Below, in pieces: positions 8,116 to 14,244 of a stretch of DNA of 25,004 bases. Location: assembly GCA_003543115.1 (NCBI GenBank), contig DPJH01000033.1, forward strand, positions 1-25,004, read 5' to 3'. Each line of letters opens with the position of its first letter. The first letter of the stretch is position 1. This DNA is from Candidatus Moraniibacteriota bacterium. Lineage in GTDB: Bacteria > Patescibacteriota > Minisyncoccia > Moranbacterales > UBA2206. The notes under the pieces are model-generated. The model was given only the letters and a program-made list of their open reading frames with translations, did not search any database and was not told the DNA's origin. The translations under genes were made by a program, and so were the position numbers.

Positions 8116-9153
8116 ATGTTTCAAACAATAGTTACATTCTTAATAATGCCGTTTGCTCCGTTTTGGCTTTATGGCGATATGGCTGCAAATATGAACGGGA
8201 AAAATATTTCCAATATCGAGATTTGCAATACGAGTGATTGCAAATCATCTTCTTCTGAGGAAAAATTTTTCGATTCAGAAAAGTTAGAAAGGCACAGTGT
8301 TTTTCCGATTGATTCAGTTTTAGCGTCTGGTCTTGTTCCAACAAGGAAAGAAAATGCTCCTGACTTGAAGATTTGGGCTGGATCATCAGTTGCAATTGAT
8401 GCAGATACCGGAACCATTATTCATTATGAAAATGGAAGGAAAAGGACTCAAATAGCATCACTGACAAAAATGATGACAGCTATTCTGGTGGTGGAAAAAA
8501 TGAAAGATCTCAACGAAGAAGTGGTAATTACTAAAGAAGCCGTAAATATGGTAGGAACGGTTGTGGGCTGTCCTACCAGCACTTTTTGCAACGGCAACCG
8601 GATGTATGCAGGGGAAAAAGTTCGAGCTATAGATTTATTGAAAGTGATGCTTATGAATAGTGCCAATGATGCTGCTACGGCGCTAGGAATCCATATTGCC
8701 GGCACATCGGAAGGATTTGTGGAAATGATGAACAAAAAAGCCAAGAGCATGGGCTTAAAAGATACTAATTTTTGTACTGCATCTGGGCTGGAAATTGATG
8801 GAAAGGAAGAAGAATGTTTTTCATCGGCCTATGATATTGCCAGAATCTCCGCATATTCCTTGAAGTATGACATTATTTGGGAGATTATGAAAATTCCGGA
8901 TGGCAAGTTCTATTCGACTGACGGGAAATATATGCATGATTTGAAAAATACTGACATATTATTGGAAACGTTGCCTAATTGTATCGGTGGGAAAACCGGA
9001 TTTACCCCATTGGCTGGAAAATCCTTATTGCTCGGAGCTGAAAATCCTGCAGGTAAGCATAGGATCATAGCGGTTATTCTAAATGATAATCAAAGATGGG
9101 ATGATATGCGCACCTTGGTAAACTGGGTTTTTGATAATCATAAATGGCAGTAA
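8116..9153 (+). CDS. D-alanyl-D-alanine carboxypeptidase (class A low-molecular-mass PBP)
   Basis: Serine peptidase of the S11/DacA family that trims the terminal D-Ala of peptidoglycan stem peptides outside the membrane. The three active-site motifs are intact: SLTK (nucleophile S115, K118), SAN (S182-N184) and KTG (293-295). The N-terminus starts with a hydrophobic stretch (about 2-20) that can act as signal anchor, followed by a polar, serine-rich linker to about residue 90. The usual C-terminal amphipathic domain of DacA is missing; the protein ends shortly after the penicillin-binding fold at 345 residues. A TAAAAT box (8101-8106) lies nine bases before the ATG, but no good -35 box is at the right distance. 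Its neighbour mraY also serves cell-wall synthesis. Confidence 0.93.
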   Translation: MFQTIVTFLIMPFAPFWLYGDMAANMNGKNISNIEICNTSDCKSSSSEEKFFDSEKLERHSVFPIDSVLASGLVPTRKENAPDLKIWAGSSVAIDADTGTIIHYENGRKRTQIASLTKMMTAILVVEKMKDLNEEVVITKEAVNMVGTVVGCPTSTFCNGNRMYAGEKVRAIDLLKVMLMNSANDAATALGIHIAGTSEGFVEMMNKKAKSMGLKDTNFCTASGLEIDGKEEECFSSAYDIARISAYSLKYDIIWEIMKIPDGKFYSTDGKYMHDLKNTDILLETLPNCIGGKTGFTPLAGKSLLLGAENPAGKHRIIAVILNDNQRWDDMRTLVNWVFDNHKWQ

Positions 9154-9195
9154 AATACTTCAGTAAATTTGTTAATTTTTAATAGGCTAATTCCA

Positions 9196-10296
9196 ATGAT
9201 AATAGCTCAAATACAACATATTCCTATAGTTATGGATGTTCTTAAGGTTTTGGTAACTGGGTTTTTAGCCTTTATTTTAGCATTTGTTTTCACTCCTATT
9301 TTAACCAATATATTATATAAATATAAGATTGGAATAAAAATTAAAAAGAATTCAGTGAGCGGGGACAAGTTGACTTATGTCAGCCAATTGCACAAGGATA
9401 AAGAAGGGACGCCCACTATGGGAGGAATTTTGATCTGGATAACCGTAGTAATCTTAATTTTTTCTTCTCATTATATTTTTCCCATTATTGCTCAATGGGT
9501 TGATACTGATTTCATTTCCCGGCTTGACTTTTTACGCAGGTCACAAACCTGGCTTCCTCTTTTTGCTTTGATTTCTGCCGGAATTCTTGGTCTTTTTGAT
9601 GATTGGATGAGCGTAAAGGGAATCGGCAAAAATAAGGGAGGGGGGATGAGATTTGCCATGCGTTTTGGGTGGCTGATCCTAATCGCTATTTTGGGGGCAT
9701 GGTGGTTTTATTACAAGCTTAATTGGAATATCATCCATATTCCAGCGGTGGGAAATTTTGAAATCGGTTTTTGGTATATGCCGCTTTTTGTTTTTGTCAT
9801 TCTTTTTGCAGCTATCTCTTCCAATGAAACTGACGGCTTGGATGGTCTTAATGGGGGAATAATGCTTATTGCTTTCAGTTCTTTTACGCTTATTTCTTTT
9901 TTCCAAAACAGGATGGACATTGCCGCTTTTTGTGCCGCTATTTCTGGCGCTCTCTTGGCTTTTTTGTGGTTCAATATATATCCGGCCAGGTTTTTTATGG
10001 GAGATACGGGAGCGATAGCTCTAGGGGCGACATTAGGAGTGGTGGCTCTTATAACTAATTCGGTCATAGCCCTTTTTATTATTGTTTTTATTTATATTAT
10101 TGAATCCGGTTCTGTAGCTATCCAATTGACATCAAAGAAGATATTTAAAAAGAAAGTTTTTTTAGCTGCTCCTATTCACCATCATTTTGAAGCTTTGGGA
10201 TGGCCGGAAACAAAAGTGACTATGCGAGCTTGGATATTTACGGTAGTGACGGCGATGATCGGAGTGATTATAGCGGTTTTGGGAATGGGCAAATAA
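9196..10296 (+). CDS. mraY: Phospho-N-acetylmuramoyl-pentapeptide transferase
   Basis: Polytopic membrane enzyme that transfers phospho-MurNAc-pentapeptide from UDP to undecaprenyl phosphate, giving lipid I. Diagnostic motifs are all present: GTPTMGG early on, the DDW motif (GLFDDWMSVKGIGK), SNETDGLDGLNGG, the NIYPARFFMGDTGA block, and the MraY-specific histidine motif APIHHHFEALGW with a closing RAWIF. About ten membrane spans are visible. Two small oddities are NETDG where NLTDG is usual, and GDTGA where GDTGS is usual. I start at ATG 9196 (366 residues); an in-frame TTG at 9169 would add nine residues and has no ribosome site. The gene follows the carboxypeptidase by 42 bases, but the usual mur/fts genes are not next to it. 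Confidence 0.94.
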   Translation: MIIAQIQHIPIVMDVLKVLVTGFLAFILAFVFTPILTNILYKYKIGIKIKKNSVSGDKLTYVSQLHKDKEGTPTMGGILIWITVVILIFSSHYIFPIIAQWVDTDFISRLDFLRRSQTWLPLFALISAGILGLFDDWMSVKGIGKNKGGGMRFAMRFGWLILIAILGAWWFYYKLNWNIIHIPAVGNFEIGFWYMPLFVFVILFAAISSNETDGLDGLNGGIMLIAFSSFTLISFFQNRMDIAAFCAAISGALLAFLWFNIYPARFFMGDTGAIALGATLGVVALITNSVIALFIIVFIYIIESGSVAIQLTSKKIFKKKVFLAAPIHHHFEALGWPETKVTMRAWIFTVVTAMIGVIIAVLGMGK

Positions 10297-10330
10297 TGAA
10301 ATTAATTAATTTTTAATAAAAAAATAAAAA

Positions 10331-11368
10331 ATGGAGATAAGAAGAATACAGGACATAGATGTTCAAGGAAAGAAAGTTATTTTGCGGGTGGATTTTAATG
10401 TAGCGATTGAAAATGGAAAAGCAAAAGAGTCATTCAAAATTGCTGCTGCCAAAGAAACGCTGGATTATTTGTTAGCGAGAGACTGCAAGGTGGCCATGAT
10501 AAGTCATTTGGGAAGGCCAGATGGGAAGGTTGTGTCTGAATTCTCGCTTAACCAGGTTGTGACTGATGCAGAATTGATCTTAGGCATAAAAATTAATTTT
10601 GTTCCGGATTGCATTGGAGAGAAAGTGAAGGAATCACTAGAAAAATTAGAAGAGGGGATTTTGCTTTTGGAAAACGTGAGATTCTACGAAGGAGATGAGA
10701 AAAATGATGCAGATTTTTCTAAGAAGATGTCCGAAAATTTTGATATTTTTGTCCAAGATGCTTTTAGTGCTTCTCATAGGAAACATGCCTCAGTAACAGG
10801 TTTGGCTGAGGTGCTTCCAAGTGCGGCTGGACTCCGATTGCAAGAAGAGATTTCCCAGATGACTATTATTAAGGAGCATCCGATTGCGCCAGCAGTGGCC
10901 ATCATCGGAGGAGCTAAAATAGAGACAAAAATACCGGTCATCAAATTTTTTGAGGAAAAATACGATCATATTCTAGTGGGCGGTAAAATTGCCAATGAAG
11001 CCATTGATCAAAAAATTGAATTTTCTGACAAGGTAATTTTGCCTGTTGACTTTGTGGATGATAGGTTGGACATTGGACCTAAAACTTTGGAAAAATTCAA
11101 AGAGATTATCATGGGGGCTAAGACTATCGCTTGGAACGGTCCCTTGGGTAAGTTTGAAGAAGAAAAATATGCAGCAAGCTCTAATGAAGTCTTGGAAGCA
11201 GTAATTGCCAGCGGAGCTTATGTTTTGGTGGGCGGCGGAGAGACTCTGGAAATTTTAGAAAAAAACAATGCAATGGAAAAAATATCTTTTGTCTCAACTG
11301 GCGGAGGAGCAATGTTGGATTATCTTTCAGGAGTGTCCATGCCGGGAATAGATGTCTTGAAAAAGTAA
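10331..11368 (+). CDS. pgk: Phosphoglycerate kinase, compact form
   Basis: Glycolytic enzyme that transfers phosphate from 1,3-bisphosphoglycerate to ADP. Conserved blocks are RVDFN (19-23), SHLGRPDG (58-65), ENVRFYEGD, DAFSASHRKHASV, GGAKIETK, the AWNGPLGKFE block, GGGET, and a closing STGGGAMLDYLSG. The protein has 345 residues against about 390-400 in most bacteria. The shortening falls after LVGGKIAN, where helices of the C-terminal nucleotide-binding domain are normally found. The substrate and catalytic blocks remain, so it should be active. No terminator is visible after the gene. The leader is a pure A/T run with no Shine-Dalgarno sequence. Confidence 0.95.
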   Translation: MEIRRIQDIDVQGKKVILRVDFNVAIENGKAKESFKIAAAKETLDYLLARDCKVAMISHLGRPDGKVVSEFSLNQVVTDAELILGIKINFVPDCIGEKVKESLEKLEEGILLLENVRFYEGDEKNDADFSKKMSENFDIFVQDAFSASHRKHASVTGLAEVLPSAAGLRLQEEISQMTIIKEHPIAPAVAIIGGAKIETKIPVIKFFEEKYDHILVGGKIANEAIDQKIEFSDKVILPVDFVDDRLDIGPKTLEKFKEIIMGAKTIAWNGPLGKFEEEKYAASSNEVLEAVIASGAYVLVGGGETLEILEKNNAMEKISFVSTGGGAMLDYLSGVSMPGIDVLKK

Positions 11369-11425
11369 ATTTTGAACGATGGATGGCAACTGTATTTGAT
11401 GTTTTGGCAATATTAGTATTCACTA

Positions 11426-11453
11426 TGGACAAATTTTTTATATCTGGTACAAT
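11426..11453 (+). promoter_or_regulatory. Extended -10 promoter of the tRNA-Ala/tRNA-Ile unit
   Basis: TGGACA (11426-11431), a 16-base spacer and TACAAT (11448-11453), with TGG directly before the -10 box as in extended -10 promoters. The predicted start near 11460 leaves a leader of about 105 bases before tRNA-Ala. Confidence 0.6.
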
Positions 11454-11462
11454 AAATTACAG

Positions 11463-11532
11463 TTTTAGATGGAAGCTTTTTAAATGATTATTCCCGTGAT
11501 CTGATTGAAAAATGATCTAAAAGTAAGCTTCC
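11463..11532 (+). other. Interleaved inverted repeats in the tRNA leader
   Basis: TTTTAGAT (11463-11470) is complementary to ATCTAAAA (11515-11522), and GGAAGCTT (11471-11478) is complementary to AAGCTTCC (11525-11532). The order a-b-a'-b' allows either a pseudoknot or two mutually exclusive stems. The element begins almost at the predicted transcription start. Its role is unknown; leader processing or an unrecognised small RNA are possible. Confidence 0.45.
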
Positions 11533-11564
11533 GTAAAAATTTAAAGTACCAGAAGAAAATTTAT

Positions 11565-11638
11565 GGGCCCTTAGCTCAGTTGGCTAGAGCGCCTCGTTTG
11601 CACCGAGGAGGCCAGGAGTTCGAATCCCCTAGGGTCCA
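11565..11638 (+). tRNA. tRNA-Ala (anticodon TGC)
   Basis: Full cloverleaf of 74 bases. Acceptor arm GGGCCCT pairs with AGGGTCC, including one G-T pair. The D-loop is AGCTCAGTTGGCTAGAGC, the anticodon stem CCTCG/CGAGG encloses TTTGCAC with anticodon TGC, and the T-loop is GTTCGAATC. The discriminator is A. The 3' CCA is not encoded, so it must be added after transcription. Confidence 0.95.
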
Positions 11639-11693
11639 CAAGAAAATAAATTCAAAATTCAAAGTATCAAATTTCAAATAAACAACTAATCTA

Positions 11694-11726
11694 AAAATTT
11701 CAAAAATCAAAAAGTTTTGAAATTTT
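11694..11726 (+). repeat. Perfect 12-bp AT-rich inverted repeat between the two tRNAs
   Basis: AAAATTTCAAAA (11694-11705) and TTTTGAAATTTT (11715-11726) are perfect complements around a 9-base A-rich loop. The 45 bases before it repeat TTCAAA-like words. The repeat ends seven bases before tRNA-Ile, so in the transcript it would form a hairpin in the spacer where the two tRNAs are separated. Confidence 0.6.
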
Positions 11727-11733
11727 CGGATAT

Positions 11734-11807
11734 GGGCGTATAGCTCAGTTGGTTAGAGCGCGTCACTGATAATGACGAGGTCTCTGGTTCGAATCCAGAT
11801 ATGCCCA
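11734..11807 (+). tRNA. tRNA-Ile (anticodon GAT)
   Basis: Full cloverleaf of 74 bases. Acceptor arm GGGCGTA pairs with TATGCCC, including one G-T pair. Anticodon stem CGTCA/TGACG encloses CTGATAA with anticodon GAT, and the T-loop is GGTTCGAATCC. The discriminator is A and CCA is not encoded. Ala(TGC) and Ile(GAT) are the pair usually found inside rRNA operons; here they form their own unit with no 16S or 23S sequence nearby. Confidence 0.95.
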
Positions 11808-11852
11808 CTATAGTTTGTTTTATAAAAATCTTTCCAAGGATTTTTTGTTGCA

Positions 11853-11881
11853 TTGACAACATTATATTTATAATGTAAACT
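11853..11881 (+). promoter_or_regulatory. Promoter before secE with a palindrome filling its spacer
   Basis: A perfect -35 box TTGACA (11853-11858), 17 bases, and a weaker -10 box TAAACT (11876-11881). The spacer is almost wholly the palindrome ACATTATATTTATAATGT (11859-11876), an 8-bp perfect inverted repeat with two central bases, placed as an operator would be. It is AT-rich, so chance is not excluded. Confidence 0.5.
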
Positions 11882-11890
11882 TCTAAATAG

Positions 11891-11911
11891 AAAAGCCTGA
11901 AGGGGCTTTTT
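11891..11911 (+). terminator. Terminator-like hairpin in the secE leader (attenuator or tRNA-unit terminator)
   Basis: AAAAGCC (11891-11897) pairs with GGCTTTT (11904-11910) around a 6-base loop, with one more T after the stem. It lies about 10 bases after the promoter at 11853-11881 and 52 bases before secE. It may simply end the tRNA transcript, or it may attenuate the secE-nusG-rplKA operon if that promoter is the one used. Confidence 0.55.
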
Positions 11912-11962
11912 AAAAAACCACAAAAACGCTTTTAAATAAAGGGGGCTTAAATAAAAGAAAAA

Positions 11963-12148
11963 ATGGGAAAAATAACAACATTTTTGAGAGAGGCTAAGTC
12001 TGAATTGATGAAGGTTAATTGGCCCAACAAAAAGCAGATTACAAGCTATACTGTCTTAGTTATAAGTATAAGCATAGCCGGAGCTATTTTTCTTGGAAGT
12101 TTGGATTTTCTGTTCAGTTATTTATTAAAAACATTTATCATTAAATAA
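11963..12148 (+). CDS. secE: Protein translocase subunit SecE
   Basis: Small single-span subunit of the SecYEG channel. The cytoplasmic amphipathic helix carries the conserved core FLREAKSELMKVNWPNKKQI (residues 6-25), followed by one membrane span (about 29-55). Its 61 residues match the minimal SecE found in most bacteria outside the enterics. It opens the classical secE-nusG-rplK-rplA operon; rpmG, often found upstream, is not here. The leader contains two similar words, GCTTTTAAATAAAG and GGCTTAAATAAAAG, and a G-run too far upstream (about 18 bases) to be a normal ribosome site. Confidence 0.95.
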   Translation: MGKITTFLREAKSELMKVNWPNKKQITSYTVLVISISIAGAIFLGSLDFLFSYLLKTFIIK

Positions 12149-12223
12149 ATGCGAATAGTTGCGAGTGTATAAAAAACAAGTTGATTCGAATACATTCGTT
12201 TCTTAATTAGCGAAAATTAGCAT

Positions 12224-12769
12224 ATGGCAAAACAAACCCAACATCATGGAAGAGCATGGTATGTTATTCATACATACAGTGGCTACGAAGATAATGTAGC
12301 TCGAAACTTAAAGCAAAGAATTGAATCTATGGATATGCAGGATTTGATTTTTGATGTGATGGTTCCTATTGAAAAAAAGATTAAAATTAAATCTGGCAAG
12401 AGAACTGTGATTGAAGAAAAAATTTATCCAGGATATGTATTGGTAGAGATGATTGTAACAGACGCTTCTTGGTATGTGGTGAGAAACACTCCGAATGTCA
12501 CAGGATTTATCGGCCTTGGAACAACTCCGACTCCTGTTGATCCGGCTGAAATTGAAATGTTGAAAAAGCGAATGGGAGTAGCTGAACCGAAATACAAAAT
12601 TGATGTTCAAGTGGGGGATTCAATCAAAGTTGTTGACGGTCCATTTAAGGATTTTGATGCCAAAGTCGATGAGGTGGATGAAGCTAAGGGAAGAGTGAAG
12701 GTTTTAGTATCGATTTTCGGAAGAGAGACTCCGGTAGAATTAGATTTTTTACAGATACACAAATTATAA
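12224..12769 (+). CDS. nusG: Transcription elongation/antitermination factor NusG
   Basis: Binds RNA polymerase and promotes elongation and transcription-translation coupling. The N-terminal NGN domain begins WYVIHTYSGYEDNVARNL and contains KIYPGYVLVEM and VRNTPNVTGFIG; the C-terminal KOW domain contains DSIKVVDGPFKDFDAKV and ends FGRETPVELDF. At 181 residues it has the usual length and no insertions. It follows secE by 75 bases, a spacer with CGAAT/ATTCG inverted words but no clear promoter or Shine-Dalgarno sequence. Confidence 0.97.
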   Translation: MAKQTQHHGRAWYVIHTYSGYEDNVARNLKQRIESMDMQDLIFDVMVPIEKKIKIKSGKRTVIEEKIYPGYVLVEMIVTDASWYVVRNTPNVTGFIGLGTTPTPVDPAEIEMLKKRMGVAEPKYKIDVQVGDSIKVVDGPFKDFDAKVDEVDEAKGRVKVLVSIFGRETPVELDFLQIHKL

Positions 12770-12840
12770 CTCAATTATCGGTTGTTTGAATAATTCATAA
12801 AAGCTTCTTAATGTGAATTTTTTGAATAACTAAGAACTAC

Positions 12841-12881
12841 CCGCCTTGACTCGTGTAGGCGATCACTCGTCGATGCGAGGC
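12841..12881 (+). promoter_or_regulatory. Structured leader upstream of rplK, candidate L1 feedback site
   Basis: This GC-richer island in an AT-rich 141-base spacer can form CGCCT (12842-12846)/AGGCG (12857-12861) and then CTCG (12866-12869)/CGAG (12876-12879). GCC (12843-12845) can instead pair with GGC (12879-12881). In E. coli, L1 represses translation of rplK-rplA by binding the leader, so a structured element here fits feedback control, but I do not recognise the exact L1-binding motif. Confidence 0.4.
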
Positions 12882-12910
12882 AAACTAACTAAAAACTAAG
12901 AAATATTCAT

Positions 12911-13333
12911 ATGGCAAAGAAAATTAAAACAGTTATTAAACTACAAATTGCAGCTGGCAAGGCTAATCCAGCTCCTCCGGTCGGGCCGGCTCTTGGGCAG
13001 CATGGATTAAACATCCAAGAATTCTGTACTAAATTTAATGATGCTACAAAGGCTCAGATGGGAGATATTGTTCCGGCTGAAATTACGGTATTTGAAGATA
13101 GGACTTTTTCTTTTGTCCTAAAAACTTCTCCAGCTTCTGATCTTTTGCGAAAGGCTGCGGGTGTGCAAAAGGGGGCTGGAAATCCTCTAAAAGATAAGGT
13201 TGGAAAAATTAGCGAGGCTCAGCTTCGAGAAATTGCTGAGAAGAAAATGCCCGATCTTAATGCAAACGGTGTGGATGCCGCTATGAAAATTGTAGCTGGA
13301 ACAGCCAGATCGATGGGAATAAAGGTAGAATAA
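12911..13333 (+). CDS. rplK: 50S ribosomal protein L11
   Basis: Binds the GTPase-associated region of 23S rRNA at the base of the L7/L12 stalk. The N-terminal domain has the hallmark IKLQIAAGKANPAPPVGPAL followed by GQHGLNIQEFCTKFN; the C-terminal RNA-binding domain has KGAGNPLKDKVGKI and ends GTARSMGIKVE. At 140 residues it is the standard length. It lies between nusG and rplA as in most bacteria. No Shine-Dalgarno sequence precedes the ATG, but a folded leader does. Confidence 0.97.
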   Translation: MAKKIKTVIKLQIAAGKANPAPPVGPALGQHGLNIQEFCTKFNDATKAQMGDIVPAEITVFEDRTFSFVLKTSPASDLLRKAAGVQKGAGNPLKDKVGKISEAQLREIAEKKMPDLNANGVDAAMKIVAGTARSMGIKVE

Positions 13334-13417
13334 TTTTACGGATATACGAAACAAAGTAAATTAATTTTTTAATGTGTGGGAGATTTGATCAATAAATCGT
13401 TAAAACCACGAAAATAT

Positions 13418-14092
13418 ATGAAGCACGGAAAAAAGTATAGAGCAGCTGCAGAAAAAATAGACAAGAATATGGTTTATTCTTTGGAAGAAGCTGTAAAAAT
13501 GTTGAAAGAGAATAAGATTGCCAAATTTGATGAATCAGTCGAGGTGCATATCAAAACTAATGTAGATACAAAAAAAGGAGACCAGCAGGTGCGTTCTACG
13601 GTTGTTTTGCCTCACGGAACCGGAAAGACTAAAAGAGTGGCAGTTATTACTTCAACCAGCGCTGAAGAAGCGAAACTAGCGGGTGCTGACATTATAGGCG
13701 GTGAAGAGATGATTGATAAATTTGCTAAGAAAATTGATTTTGATGTGCTTGTGGCTACGCCTGAAATGATGCCAAAACTTGCTCGCGTGGCCAAAATTCT
13801 TGGACCGAAAGGGTTGATGCCGAATCCAAAAACCGAGACTGTGACAAAGAAGATCAAGGAAGCTGTGGAAGCTTTGAAAAAAGGAAGAGCGGCCTTCAAG
13901 AATGATGATTCAGCTAATATCCATCAAGCAGTTGGAAAGGTTTCTTTCGACGATGCCAAGCTTATAGAAAATATCAAAGCTTTTGTGGAAGCGGTAGAAA
14001 AAGCAAAACCGGCTGCTTTCAAAGGAAAAATGATTTCCAATATAACTATTTGTTCAACAATGGGCAAGGGGATACGGATAAAATTGGCTTAG
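13418..14092 (+). CDS. rplA: 50S ribosomal protein L1
   Basis: Component of the L1 stalk that assists release of E-site tRNA, and in other bacteria the translational repressor of its own operon. Family blocks are KHGKKYRAAAEKIDKNMVYS at the start, STVVLPHGTGKTKRVAV, KILGPKGLMPNPKTETVT and the closing ISNITICSTMGKGIRI. I start at ATG 13418 (224 residues), because L1 proteins begin at this lysine-rich block. An in-frame GTG at 13376 would add 14 residues without family resemblance. Some CPR lineages have lost L1, so its presence limits which CPR branch this can be. rplJ and rplL do not follow; a terminator does. Confidence 0.95.
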   Translation: MKHGKKYRAAAEKIDKNMVYSLEEAVKMLKENKIAKFDESVEVHIKTNVDTKKGDQQVRSTVVLPHGTGKTKRVAVITSTSAEEAKLAGADIIGGEEMIDKFAKKIDFDVLVATPEMMPKLARVAKILGPKGLMPNPKTETVTKKIKEAVEALKKGRAAFKNDDSANIHQAVGKVSFDDAKLIENIKAFVEAVEKAKPAAFKGKMISNITICSTMGKGIRIKLA

Positions 14093-14110
14093 TATTCAGA
14101 CAACTTAAAT

Positions 14111-14148
14111 AAAAAAACGCCGATAATTAAAATAATCGGCGTTTTTTT
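14111..14148 (+). terminator. Strong intrinsic terminator of the secE-nusG-rplKA operon
   Basis: CGCCGAT (14118-14124) pairs with ATCGGCG (14135-14141); seven A residues before and seven T residues after extend the stem. It ends the operon 19 bases after the rplA stop and, because of the flanking A and T runs, could act in both directions. Confidence 0.9.
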
Positions 14149-14170
14149 ATTTGTAATGAAATTTTGCAAG

Positions 14171-14179
14171 TTATCCACA
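14171..14179 (+). promoter_or_regulatory. Isolated consensus DnaA box (TTATCCACA)
   Basis: An exact match to the DnaA-box consensus in the gap between rplA and the TPR gene, about 30 bases upstream of a TATAAT box. No second box or AT-rich unwinding repeat is nearby, so this is not an origin. Another copy of the word at 24005-24013 lies inside gatB, where it is simply coding sequence. Confidence 0.35.
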
Positions 14180-14208
14180 GCCGGACGTTTTTTTTATTGT
14201 AAATGATG

Positions 14209-14214
14209 TATAAT
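14209..14214 (+). promoter_or_regulatory. -10 box of a probable promoter for the TPR/Cys-rich gene pair
   Basis: A perfect TATAAT preceded by TG lies 30 bases before the ATG at 14245. At 17-18 bases upstream I find only CGTTTT/ACGTTT, so the -35 box is poor or replaced by an activator. A strong terminator just upstream makes an independent promoter here necessary. Confidence 0.5.
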
Positions 14215-14244
14215 TAAAATGTAATAAATAAAAATAAAATAAAT

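Noticed and set aside
9169..9195. TTG start of mraY adding nine residues
   Set aside because: ATG 9196 is available and nothing favours the rarer codon.
11369..11425. Terminator or small gene directly after pgk
   Set aside because: No hairpin with T run and no open frame with a plausible start was found in this stretch.
13376..13417. Upstream GTG start of rplA adding 14 residues
   Set aside because: The added residues do not resemble L1 N-termini; the family begins at the KHGKKYR block.
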